Part shown: piece by piece, positions 8,063-14,796 of the stretch
How the letters are laid out: every line of letters begins with the position of its first letter
How positions within the stretch are numbered: the stretch's first letter is position 1
NCBI GenBank assembly: GCA_910576975.1
Contig: CAJTJY010000035.1
Location: forward strand, 1-25,068
Source: an uncultured Lachnospiraceae bacterium
Lineage (GTDB): Bacteria; Bacillota; Clostridia; Lachnospirales; Lachnospiraceae
Length of the DNA: 25,068 bases
Direction: 5' to 3'
Notes under the pieces: model-generated
What the model saw: only the letters and a program-made list of their open reading frames with translations
What the model was told of the DNA's origin: nothing
Database searches by the model: none
Made by a program: the position numbers and the translations under genes

Positions 8063-8116
8063 TTATTCCATTGCCATCCTGCCACGGATAAAGGCAGAAC
8101 TATTATTTCTTTCCAT
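8063..8116 (-). CDS. 17-codon mini-ORF, candidate leader peptide
   Basis: ATG (8114-8116) to TAA (8063-8065) encodes MERNNSSAFIRGRMAME. The ribosome binding site AGGAGG is well spaced, about as good as that of any gene nearby. It follows the ParR-like stop by nine bases and is followed by a hairpin and then a strong terminator before the adhesin gene. This is the layout of a leader peptide, but the peptide has no run of one amino acid. Translation is inferred from the site only. Confidence 0.45.
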   Translation of the reverse strand: MERNNSSAFIRGRMAME

Positions 8117-8125
8117 AAATCCCTC

Positions 8126-8563
8126 CTAATCCTCACTCCATGCCATTATCTTATCCATGACGTCCGGCATCCCGCTAATGCCTGCCGCCCCATCTTCTTC
8201 CATATCTTCTGTATCTTCTGCCTCCGGCTCCCCGCCGGGAAGATGCGCCATAACCGGCTGCCCTGCCACTGCATTCCCTAAAACGATGCGGACAACCTCA
8301 TGGATTACTTCTGTCTTTATATCCTCTTTCACCTCGGACAGCCTCTTTTCAAAATAGGCAGGCGTCATTTCTTCCGGCAGCCCATTCCCATTCCCCGCCT
8401 CCTGTGCGTCATAATACATTTTCAGCGCGTCCATGACCACCTGGTTCTTTGCCCTCCCGCCATTCAGTTTATCATCCTCAAACTTTTCCAGCAGCTGGAC
8501 ATGCTCTCTTTTTGTCATGGAAAAACGTATCGTGAAATTGCGGAACAGGTCCCCATAAGCCAT
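8126..8563 (-). CDS. ParR-like ribbon-helix-helix DNA-binding protein
   Basis: This 145-residue protein has an N-terminal segment (about residues 8-52, FTIRFSMTKREHVQLLEKF then GGRAKNQVVMDALKMYY) consistent with a ribbon-helix-helix fold. A long acidic, probably disordered C-terminus follows. In type II plasmid partition, ParR binds the centromere by its N-terminus and contacts the ParM filament by its C-terminal tail. Position supports this: the gene begins 11 bases after the parM-like stop with a GGGGGG ribosome binding site. The family assignment rests mainly on context and fold-like pattern. The 12-unit 11-bp array at 513-704 is a candidate target. Confidence 0.7.
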   Translation of the reverse strand: MAYGDLFRNFTIRFSMTKREHVQLLEKFEDDKLNGGRAKNQVVMDALKMYYDAQEAGNGNGLPEEMTPAYFEKRLSEVKEDIKTEVIHEVVRIVLGNAVAGQPVMAHLPGGEPEAEDTEDMEEDGAAGISGMPDVMDKIMAWSED

Positions 8564-8574
8564 TGCAATCCCCC

Positions 8575-9501
8575 CTATCCAAACCTGCGTTTCTGCGACT
8601 GTGCCAGATATGTGTTCCCAAGCAGCTCATATCCCCTTGCGTTTGCTTTCACATCCTCAATATACTGGATGTTCTTCTGCTCCAGGCCGCCAAAACGTTT
8701 CATCACCCCGGCGCCACCGCCCACAAAGATTATCTGCGTGAGGTCCATGTTATAGCCAAGCTCCCGGAGGCTGTGGTAAATCTGCCGGCAGTAGCCACGG
8801 ATTTCCTTAATGATAATCTTCCGGTACTTCTCCGGCAGGTCTCCCCCGCCGCTTACCATGACTTTCTGAATGTCATACTCGTCCACCTCCGCATTCAGCT
8901 GCCTCACACACTCCTTGTTAATCTGCTGGATGCAGGTGATAATCCCATGTGGCTGCGTCACACATGCCGATTCATCCGGCAGGCCGTTGACAATTGGCAT
9001 AATGTCCACTGTCCAGGAACCAATATCCACTGCAAGCTGTTTCTCCGGGAATCTGTCAATGCGGTCAACCACTGCCGCATAGCATTGCGGGTAAACGCAG
9101 ACATTGTCAATGAAAATATGGTACCTCTCTTTCTCAAAGGCAAATGAGACTTCCTTTTTCTTCAACAGGTAAGAAACGAAATCTTTTTTCTCGTCCCCGA
9201 ACCTTGTCAGCGGCAGCCCAACCGCCAGCAGCACATGGGCTGTCTTTCTGCCCCTGATTTTCAATTCCTTTGCCACCGCTGCCAATGTCAGCATATAATA
9301 ATTTTCATCCGTTACCTTTGTGTCCTTTACCTCAAGACGCCTGCTGCCAATCTTGTAATACTTCCCGGCAAACTCCAAAACGTTTTCTGCAAATGCCGGC
9401 TCCGTGCTGATTTCCTTACAGCCTGATGTAAATACCTCATGTACCGTTTTCATCCCGGACCAGCCGTGGTCTACCCCAATCACTTCTATTTTGTTATCCA
9501 T
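8575..9501 (-). CDS. parM: ParM/StbA-type actin-like ATPase (plasmid segregation)
   Basis: This 308-residue protein has actin-fold signatures: phosphate loop 1 (GVDHGWSGMK, residues about 8-17), phosphate loop 2 (AVDIGSWTVDI), VSGGGD, and the adenosine motif FVGGGAG near the C-terminus. Length and motifs fit bacterial actin-like segregation proteins such as ParM/StbA and Alp. These form ATP-driven filaments that push sister molecules apart through ParR bound to a centromere. The start is the ATG at 9499-9501, eight bases after AAGGAGGAC; an ATG seven codons upstream lacks a site of its own. It lies 33 bases after the parB-like gene and directly before the ParR-like gene, so the three appear to form one operon. 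The symbol reflects family, not proven function. Confidence 0.88.
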   Translation of the reverse strand: MDNKIEVIGVDHGWSGMKTVHEVFTSGCKEISTEPAFAENVLEFAGKYYKIGSRRLEVKDTKVTDENYYMLTLAAVAKELKIRGRKTAHVLLAVGLPLTRFGDEKKDFVSYLLKKKEVSFAFEKERYHIFIDNVCVYPQCYAAVVDRIDRFPEKQLAVDIGSWTVDIMPIVNGLPDESACVTQPHGIITCIQQINKECVRQLNAEVDEYDIQKVMVSGGGDLPEKYRKIIIKEIRGYCRQIYHSLRELGYNMDLTQIIFVGGGAGVMKRFGGLEQKNIQYIEDVKANARGYELLGNTYLAQSQKRRFG

Positions 9502-9534
9502 TTTGAATGTCCTCCTTTTCATATAACCAGCTCC

Positions 9535-10548
9535 TTATCTGCTTTTTACCTGCATCTGTTCCCGATGCCATTCCTTAACAAGTGTTTCTATCAGTTCAAT
9601 CTTCTGCTTGTCCGTATAATCCTTTGGGAAATATGGATTCAATCTGTCAGAGCGAATCCTTATCTGTTCCCTCTGGTTTGGTTTTTCTTCTTCCAGCACC
9701 AGATAGATTGCATCCATGTCCAACTTCCCAGACTGGCTCATGCGTTTCAGCCTGTTTGCCTGTGACAGGGATGGCGTACACTGTTCTATATCCATCACGG
9801 CATGGAGCTCATACTGCTGCTCCTCATTCAGATAGGATAATTCCACTGCAACAGTGAATGCTATTTTACCCTCGTCAACCCAGTCTAATATCTTAGGAAT
9901 GAGGTATGTCAGGCGAATGTACCTGTTAACCTGCCGCTGGCTTTCTCCCACCTGCTTTGCCAGTTCCCTATTAGAATCTACTTTTCCCGTTTCATTTGTA
10001 TTTCGCAATCCCCATTCACCGCTTTCAGATATAAAAGTTTCCAGTCCTGCAAGCTCCACGGTTGGATTCTCTGACTTTTTGCCAACTTGGCAGGAAGTTA
10101 AATCCGTCCTTTTCCCCTGCTGTTTCATTGCCTCTAATTTCATCCGGTAGGCAAACGCCTTTTCACTGGGCTTGATATGCTCCCTCTGCAGGTTGCTGTC
10201 AACCATTGCGATTACCGCCTGGTTATCATCCAATTCCACAACCATAACAGGAACTTTATCCACCCCTGCCCATTTACTGGCTGCCTTTCTTCGGTGTCCC
10301 GCTATCAGCTCATATCCCTGCCCTGCTGGATTCGGCCTTGCAAGCAGCGGCACCAGAACACCCTCTTTTTCAATACTCTGCATCAGTTCAAATAATTCCG
10401 TATTCATTTCCACTTTAAACGGATGATTTTTGAAGTCTGCCAACTGATTTAAGGACAAATATTGGATTTTTCCATCAAATGTATTCTGCTTACTTCCAAC
10501 ACCCTCTTCTTGAACGATTGAAGAATTATCCTGCTTTTTCCCTGCCAT
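9535..10548 (-). CDS. parB: ParB/Spo0J-like partition protein
   Basis: This 337-residue protein has an N-terminal ParB/sulfiredoxin-fold domain. Box II-like motif GHRRKAA and the box III-like stretch SNLQREHIKPSEKAFAYRM are seen at about residues 85-140. A central helix-turn-helix region follows (ELAKQVGESQRQVNRYIRLT), then a basic C-terminus. ParB domains of this class bind CTP and load on parS DNA. No ParA ATPase is next to it; the next gene in the operon is instead an actin-type ParM. Start chosen at ATG 10546-10548, nine bases after GAGGTG; ATG at 10552-10554 is possible. No canonical parS (GTTTCAC-type palindrome) was noticed. ICE-borne ParB-like proteins can also regulate transcription or stabilise the excised circle. 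Confidence 0.9.
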   Translation of the reverse strand: MAGKKQDNSSIVQEEGVGSKQNTFDGKIQYLSLNQLADFKNHPFKVEMNTELFELMQSIEKEGVLVPLLARPNPAGQGYELIAGHRRKAASKWAGVDKVPVMVVELDDNQAVIAMVDSNLQREHIKPSEKAFAYRMKLEAMKQQGKRTDLTSCQVGKKSENPTVELAGLETFISESGEWGLRNTNETGKVDSNRELAKQVGESQRQVNRYIRLTYLIPKILDWVDEGKIAFTVAVELSYLNEEQQYELHAVMDIEQCTPSLSQANRLKRMSQSGKLDMDAIYLVLEEEKPNQREQIRIRSDRLNPYFPKDYTDKQKIELIETLVKEWHREQMQVKSR

Positions 10549-10590
10549 ATCCATCACCACCTCTCATTTCCAATAAACTAATATAGAAAC

Positions 10591-10634
10591 TAAAAAAGAC
10601 CGCCCATCCTCAAAGCCTTGAAAATGAACGGTCT
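10591..10634 (-). terminator. Terminator between rlmD and the parB-like gene
   Basis: AGACCG (10597-10602) and CGGTCT (10629-10634) form outer arms, with an inner CAA/TTG and CAT/ATG stem. On the minus strand it is followed by six T. On the plus strand a T-run begins seven bases after the stem, so it may work both ways. It lies between the end of rlmD and the element's first gene. Confidence 0.75.
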
Positions 10635-10823
10635 CCCATACTTTTTTCTCTATTTGAATAATACAGTTTTTGATGAATTATGAACTTTACTTCGATGTGT
10701 TCCGTGATACCATATCAAGAACCACGGAGACGTTTACACCATCGGAAATCGCTTTTTTATACGTTTTCCGGTCACTTTTTGAAAAGCTGAAAAACCTCTC
10801 AAAGTGCCTAAAATCAAGGATTT
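10635..10823. other. Non-coding element end with inverted repeats
   Basis: There is no gene of credible quality in this stretch. It holds TCCGTG (10701-10706) and CACGGA (10723-10728) as an inverted repeat, a CACTTT/AAAGTG pair around 10773-10805, and GGATT/AATCC close to the rlmD stop. Short repeats in a non-coding stretch beside an integration site fit recombinase or excisionase arm sites, which is inference. Confidence 0.35.
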
Positions 10824-10885
10824 TCACGAATCCTTCCGATGTAGTAGACATACGCTCTCCACATGTGTCGTCTGCGGAAACATAT
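10824..10885. other. Candidate attachment site (att) in the 3' end of rlmD
   Basis: The accessory block starts exactly after the last codons of rlmD, around the conserved MFPQTTHVESVCLL segment. Known ICEs integrate by tyrosine recombinase into the 3' end of rumA/rlmD and restore the reading frame. The core sequence cannot be delimited because the other element end is outside the window. Confidence 0.5.
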
Positions 10886-12221
10886 CCACCGGCTGCACCT
10901 CTCTCACTTCATATCCCCGTTCACATAAATACTTCAAGTCCCGGGCAAGCGTCGCGGAATCACAGCTCACATATACCACCCGTTCCGGAAGCATAGCGAC
11001 AATGGTTTCCAGGCATTTTTGATCGCAGCCTTTTCGAGGCGGATCTACCACGATGACGTCTGGACGCATCCTGTCATTCTCTGAAAAAGATGGCACTACC
11101 TCTTCCACTTTCCCCACAAAAAATTCCACATTTTCAATCCCATTAATCCTTGCATTCGTTTTGGCGTCATCAACCGCATTCGCAACCACTTCAACGCCAT
11201 AAACATATTTTGCCCTTTGTGCCAGAAATAGAGAAATCGTGCCGATTCCGCAATACAGATCCCACACGACTTCCTTTCCCGAAAGGCAGGCAAAAGCCAG
11301 CGCTGTCTCATATAATTTCTTCGTCTGGACAGGATTTACCTGATAGAAAGACAAGGCAGAGATCTGATATTTTACATCTCCGATACAATCCGTAATATAA
11401 TCCTGACCCCATAAATTTATCAGCTCATCCCCGAGAATCACATTGGTGTTCTTGTCATTGACATTGAGCATAATGCTGGTCATTCCCGGAATACGCCGCA
11501 ACTCCTGCGTCAATTGATCTGCGTAAGGGAGCTTTCTACCATTAAGCACCAGGCAGACCATGATTTCCCTGGTGGCAAATCCATACCTTACCAGCACATG
11601 GCGCACCAGTCCCTTGCCTTGAACTTCATCATAAGGCGGAACATGGTATTTCTCCATGAAAAAAACCACAATATCCAGTATTTCCTGATTTTCCCCGACT
11701 CCAAGACAGCACTTGCGGTTAGAAATAATTTGATGGCTCCTCGCAGCATAAAAGCCCGTGATAATCTTTCCCTCTTTGTCCGTTCCTATTGGAAACTGAG
11801 CCTTATTCCGATAGAAAAAAGGCTCTTTCATACCGATAACCGGATGAAAGAGAATCCCTTGTGCTGTTGCTCCTATTTCTGTTCCCTCTATGGAAAGTCC
11901 CCCGATACGTTCTAAATTATTTCGCACTTTGCGCTCTTTATACTTAAGCTGCTGCGCATACTCTAACGCCTGTATCTGACAGCCACCACACTGACGATAA
12001 CATGCGCATAACGGCTGTATGCGGTAAGGAGAAGGCGAAATCACCTCCAAAAGCCTGGCATATCCATACCGCTTCTTCATTTTCATAATTTTGACCCGGA
12101 CATGATCGCCAATTACGGCGTCTTTCACAAAAAACGCCGCACCGTCCAATTTGCCAATGCCTTCGCCATTCACGCCCATATCTTCAATGAAAAGCTCAAG
12201 CTCCATATTTTTCTGAAACAT
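10824..12221 (-). CDS. rlmD: 23S rRNA (uracil-C5)-methyltransferase RlmD/RlmCD (RumA)
   Basis: This 465-residue enzyme transfers a methyl group from SAM to uridine C5 in 23S rRNA. It has an N-terminal TRAM domain (about residues 5-60), the [4Fe-4S] cysteine cluster CACYRQCGGC with C-x5-C-x2-C spacing and a later cysteine (RKCCLG), and the SAM-binding motif DLYCGIGTISL. It also has the DPPRKGCD motif and the catalytic cysteine in YVSCDSATLARDL. The start at ATG 12219-12221 is one base after the yhaM stop with GAGGA upstream. This excludes the longer frame that runs into yhaM. In Firmicutes one enzyme often covers both RlmC and RlmD sites, so rlmCD is possible. The last five residues (HRKDS) may come from the inserted element. 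Confidence 0.93.
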   Translation of the reverse strand: MFQKNMELELFIEDMGVNGEGIGKLDGAAFFVKDAVIGDHVRVKIMKMKKRYGYARLLEVISPSPYRIQPLCACYRQCGGCQIQALEYAQQLKYKERKVRNNLERIGGLSIEGTEIGATAQGILFHPVIGMKEPFFYRNKAQFPIGTDKEGKIITGFYAARSHQIISNRKCCLGVGENQEILDIVVFFMEKYHVPPYDEVQGKGLVRHVLVRYGFATREIMVCLVLNGRKLPYADQLTQELRRIPGMTSIMLNVNDKNTNVILGDELINLWGQDYITDCIGDVKYQISALSFYQVNPVQTKKLYETALAFACLSGKEVVWDLYCGIGTISLFLAQRAKYVYGVEVVANAVDDAKTNARINGIENVEFFVGKVEEVVPSFSENDRMRPDVIVVDPPRKGCDQKCLETIVAMLPERVVYVSCDSATLARDLKYLCERGYEVREVQPVDMFPQTTHVESVCLLHRKDS

Positions 12222-12222
12222 A

Positions 12223-13170
12223 TCATTCCTCACTTGTCTTTCGGATATTAGATTCAAATAACCGGTTATATCCCAGCCAGCCAGTATTTCCATTTGTCGC
12301 CTCCAATGCCTCCTTCATCGTCTGCATCTTGGCATCTGTATTATCTGCAAAACTGAGCGCAAGCGCCTCGGCAATTGCTGGTTTCTTAGGAGAACCATAT
12401 TCTAACTCGCCATGATGCGATAAAATACAATGCTTTAATTCATTCGCCAGCTTAACTGGGAAGCCGGGAATGGCACGAATTCTCTCTCCTACCAGTTCTG
12501 CCCCAATCAGTATATGCCCTAAAAGCTGCCCCGCATCTGTATAATCATTTTCTGGGAATACCGATAATTCCTCCAGTTTTCCTACATCATGAAACATGGC
12601 TGCCGCCAGCAGCAAGTCACGCTGAAGCATCGGATAAGCCTTTGTATAATATTCACACAGTTTCACCACGCTAAGCGTATGCTCCAGCAGCCCTCCAACA
12701 AATCCATGATGCACATTTTTAGCGGCGCTATGAAATTTAAAACGCCGCTCAAAATCTTGATCCTCCAAGAAAAATCCAGAACATAGCTTTTTCAAATAAG
12801 GATTTTTCATATCCTGAATAAATTGGGTAAGTTCCTGATACATCAGATCAATATCCTTATCGCTGACAGGCAGATAATCTTTTGAATCATATTCGCCTTC
12901 CCGCGCTTTTCGAATCCGTTTGACATTAAGCTGCAACGCTCCCTGAAAACTAGTGACATCTCCTACAACAGCTATGTAATCCAAAGTGTCAAAATCATCA
13001 ATTCCTTGTGAATTGGGATCCCATACTTTGGCATCAAGCGTTCCTGTCTTATCCTGCAATATTAAAGATTCATAAGGCTTTCCAGCCTTGGTGAGCGCAG
13101 TCTGCTTATTTTTACATAAATAAATCTCTGCAACACGTTCCCCTTCCCGCAGGGTCTCAATATATTTCAT
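12223..13170 (-). CDS. yhaM: 3'-5' exoribonuclease YhaM family
   Basis: This 315-residue protein has an N-terminal OB-fold (residues about 15-95, including LILQDKTGTLDAKVWDP). A metal-dependent HD domain follows (HHGFVGGLLEHTLSVV, then MFHDVGKLEEL near residues 190-200, and ILSHHGE). This is the domain order and length of B. subtilis YhaM, a Mn-dependent exoribonuclease in RNA turnover. The start ATG 13168-13170 has GGAGG eight bases upstream. It lies 25 bases after the HtrA-like gene and one base before rlmD, so the three genes form an operon joining RNA decay and rRNA modification. Confidence 0.9.
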   Translation of the reverse strand: MKYIETLREGERVAEIYLCKNKQTALTKAGKPYESLILQDKTGTLDAKVWDPNSQGIDDFDTLDYIAVVGDVTSFQGALQLNVKRIRKAREGEYDSKDYLPVSDKDIDLMYQELTQFIQDMKNPYLKKLCSGFFLEDQDFERRFKFHSAAKNVHHGFVGGLLEHTLSVVKLCEYYTKAYPMLQRDLLLAAAMFHDVGKLEELSVFPENDYTDAGQLLGHILIGAELVGERIRAIPGFPVKLANELKHCILSHHGELEYGSPKKPAIAEALALSFADNTDAKMQTMKEALEATNGNTGWLGYNRLFESNIRKTSEE

Positions 13171-13195
13171 AAATTTCCTCCATTCTCTGCCGTTC

Positions 13196-14557
13196 CTATT
13201 GCAAAACTCCAACAGTCACCGCACACTCCAAATCTACATAATCTTCCCCAATCTGACGTTTTATATGAATGTTAATCACGTCTTGCGGCTCTTTGGCATA
13301 AATTTTTTGGAAGTATTGCTCTACCGTGGCAACTTCCTCTCCATCTATTGACGTAATTACGTCTGCTTGCTGCAGTCCTGCCGCCATGGCTGGAGAGTCC
13401 AGCGCCACAGACTTAACATATACGCCTTTGGGTATCCTATATTCTTTTGCGATATCATCTGTTACCGTACTGATCCGCAGTCCCACATATGCGACATTGC
13501 GATTATTCGCCAAATCCTCTATCATCTGTTTCAATTCGGATATCGACAACGCCGTGATCGTATTCCGGTCATTCTGGCTACTATAATCTTGAAGCACCAG
13601 CCCGACAATTTCTCCCTGCAAGTTTATCAGCACGCCGCTTCCATTTTCACTTCCGATAATATCCGTGGTGAATACCGTATAATTGGTATCAATGGTGGAA
13701 ACCTTGTTTTGAGAAGAAGTCACCGTTCCACAGCAAATCGAATAACTGGTGCCCAATGGGCTGCCAATTGCAATTACAACCGTCCCCTGGGTTACCGTAT
13801 AAGAGTTTCCCCACGACGCAACTTCAATCTTTTCCATTGTTTGCTTGGAAATATCTGACACCGGGACGCAGATCACGGCAATCCCCGTATTGCCATCATA
13901 CTTTTTCAGAGAGGCTGACACTTCCTCTCCATCTATAAATGTGATGGTGATCGATTGGGCATCCACAATGGTCTTCTTTTCAGTAAGAATCAGAAGCTCT
14001 TGTTCATTACTTCCAAAAATCACGCCTGCCGAACGGCTCTCGCTTTCATAAGGAGTATCGAACCAATCCATTCCGCTAGTGACCCCTGTAACAGTAACTA
14101 CGGATTTATTGGCTTCCTTGCCGATCGCATACAGCTTACTCTGCAGTTTTTGAAAATCTTCCAGTTCCAATTGCGGCTCCACGGACTGCCCGGGTTCGTG
14201 AACGTTCTCCTCAGGCTTTTGCTGTGTGGAAGATTGCTCTTTGTCATCCTTTTCTTGGCTCTCTTGCGTCTGTCCAGAACTACCCCCCTGGGAAAAATCT
14301 TCTTTTTTCACAACCCCTCCGTCCAGAAGAATATCATCTTTGGGAATGCTGATAGCAGAACCCTTTTCAGGATAAAGCCAATCCTCCATATAGGGCCTTA
14401 ACCACACAAATACAAAGCAAGCTGTAGATCCAAATATCACTGCGCACAGAAGGTTATATCCCGCCCGGATCAACAAACGTTTCTTATTAATTGGCTTGTC
14501 CTTAATCTTCTCCTTGATGAAATCAAATTTATCTTCCATCTTCTCCTGTTGCTTCAT
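13196..14557 (-). CDS. HtrA/S1C-like membrane protein with PDZ domain, catalytic triad apparently lost
   Basis: This 453-residue protein has a cytosolic basic start, one membrane segment (about residues 29-52), and a Gln/Glu/Ser-rich linker (about 80-135). A trypsin-like domain (about 145-345) and a C-terminal PDZ domain (about 355-450) follow. It matches HtrA/DegP in layout, but the His position reads LTEKKTI (about 192-197, usual NNHV), the Asp position reads NTGIAVI (about 223-229, usual TDLAV), and the nucleophile loop reads ENGSGVL (about 304-310, usual GNSGG). It therefore looks like a pseudoprotease, perhaps a sensor or chaperone at the outer face of the membrane. The start ATG has AGGAGG six bases upstream. 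It is divergent from mutS2 and first in the operon with yhaM and rlmD. Confidence 0.85.
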   Translation of the reverse strand: MKQQEKMEDKFDFIKEKIKDKPINKKRLLIRAGYNLLCAVIFGSTACFVFVWLRPYMEDWLYPEKGSAISIPKDDILLDGGVVKKEDFSQGGSSGQTQESQEKDDKEQSSTQQKPEENVHEPGQSVEPQLELEDFQKLQSKLYAIGKEANKSVVTVTGVTSGMDWFDTPYESESRSAGVIFGSNEQELLILTEKKTIVDAQSITITFIDGEEVSASLKKYDGNTGIAVICVPVSDISKQTMEKIEVASWGNSYTVTQGTVVIAIGSPLGTSYSICCGTVTSSQNKVSTIDTNYTVFTTDIIGSENGSGVLINLQGEIVGLVLQDYSSQNDRNTITALSISELKQMIEDLANNRNVAYVGLRISTVTDDIAKEYRIPKGVYVKSVALDSPAMAAGLQQADVITSIDGEEVATVEQYFQKIYAKEPQDVINIHIKRQIGEDYVDLECAVTVGVLQ

Positions 14558-14666
14558 AGCCGCCCTCCTGAAATACATTACAGTACCATGGACCATTACG
14601 ATTCAACTTCCAAAATACCAAGCTCATCACTGTCTGCAAACCAAACAACAGCGCACCTCTTTTTCT

Positions 14667-14695
14667 ATTATACGTTTTTCCGGCTTTTGTTGCAA
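14667..14695 (-). promoter_or_regulatory. Promoter for the htrA-like/yhaM/rlmD operon
   Basis: Read on the minus strand: -35 TTGCAA (14690-14695), a 17-bp spacer and -10 TATAAT (14667-14672). The -35 hexamer is palindromic and is shared with the divergent mutS2 promoter. Confidence 0.75.
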
Positions 14696-14718
14696 GATTT
14701 TTATTTATACGATATAAT
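14690..14718 (+). promoter_or_regulatory. Promoter for mutS2 operon
   Basis: -35 TTGCAA (14690-14695), a 17-bp spacer and -10 TATAAT (14713-14718), about 75 bases before the mutS2 start. It uses the same six bases as the opposing promoter. Confidence 0.8.
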
Positions 14719-14796
14719 GTCCACAAAAACAATCAGTAAAGCATTCCCTGATTGGGGGGAAACAGCTGCCAATACAATACTATAAGGAACAATTTT

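Larger units (their letters stand above)
1..10823. mobile_element. Integrated mobile element, right-hand part (ICE/IME-like), ending at 3' end of rlmD
   Basis: All genes here run on the minus strand and are accessory types: ParB, ParM and ParR-like partition proteins, an LPXTG/CnaB adhesin, DUF5688, RadC/JAMM, DUF3991/Toprim and an oriT-like inverted-repeat cluster with an iteron array. Such sets are typical of integrative conjugative elements of gut Clostridia. The adhesin gene is visibly more GC-rich than the chromosomal genes to the right. The boundary falls at the end of rlmD, a target used by known ICEs. No integrase, relaxase or secretion gene is in the window, so the element must continue beyond the left edge. 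That it is an ICE rather than an integrated plasmid or a mobilisable island is inference. Confidence 0.75.

Noticed and set aside
8563..9147. Plus-strand frame of 194 codons opposite the parM-like gene
   Set aside because: Antisense to a gene with clear actin motifs. No ribosome binding site or recognisable domain.
10635..10823. Search for an integrase or excisionase gene next to rlmD
   Set aside because: No frame of credible length or motif was found. Any recombinase must be at the other element end.
9535..10823. Canonical parS site for the ParB-like protein
   Set aside because: No palindrome resembling the GTTTCAC/GTGAAAC type was seen near the gene by eye.
14529..14732. 67-codon minus-strand frame upstream of the htrA-like gene
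   Set aside because: It starts upstream of the mapped -10 and -35 boxes and overlaps the true start region, so it cannot be made from that promoter.
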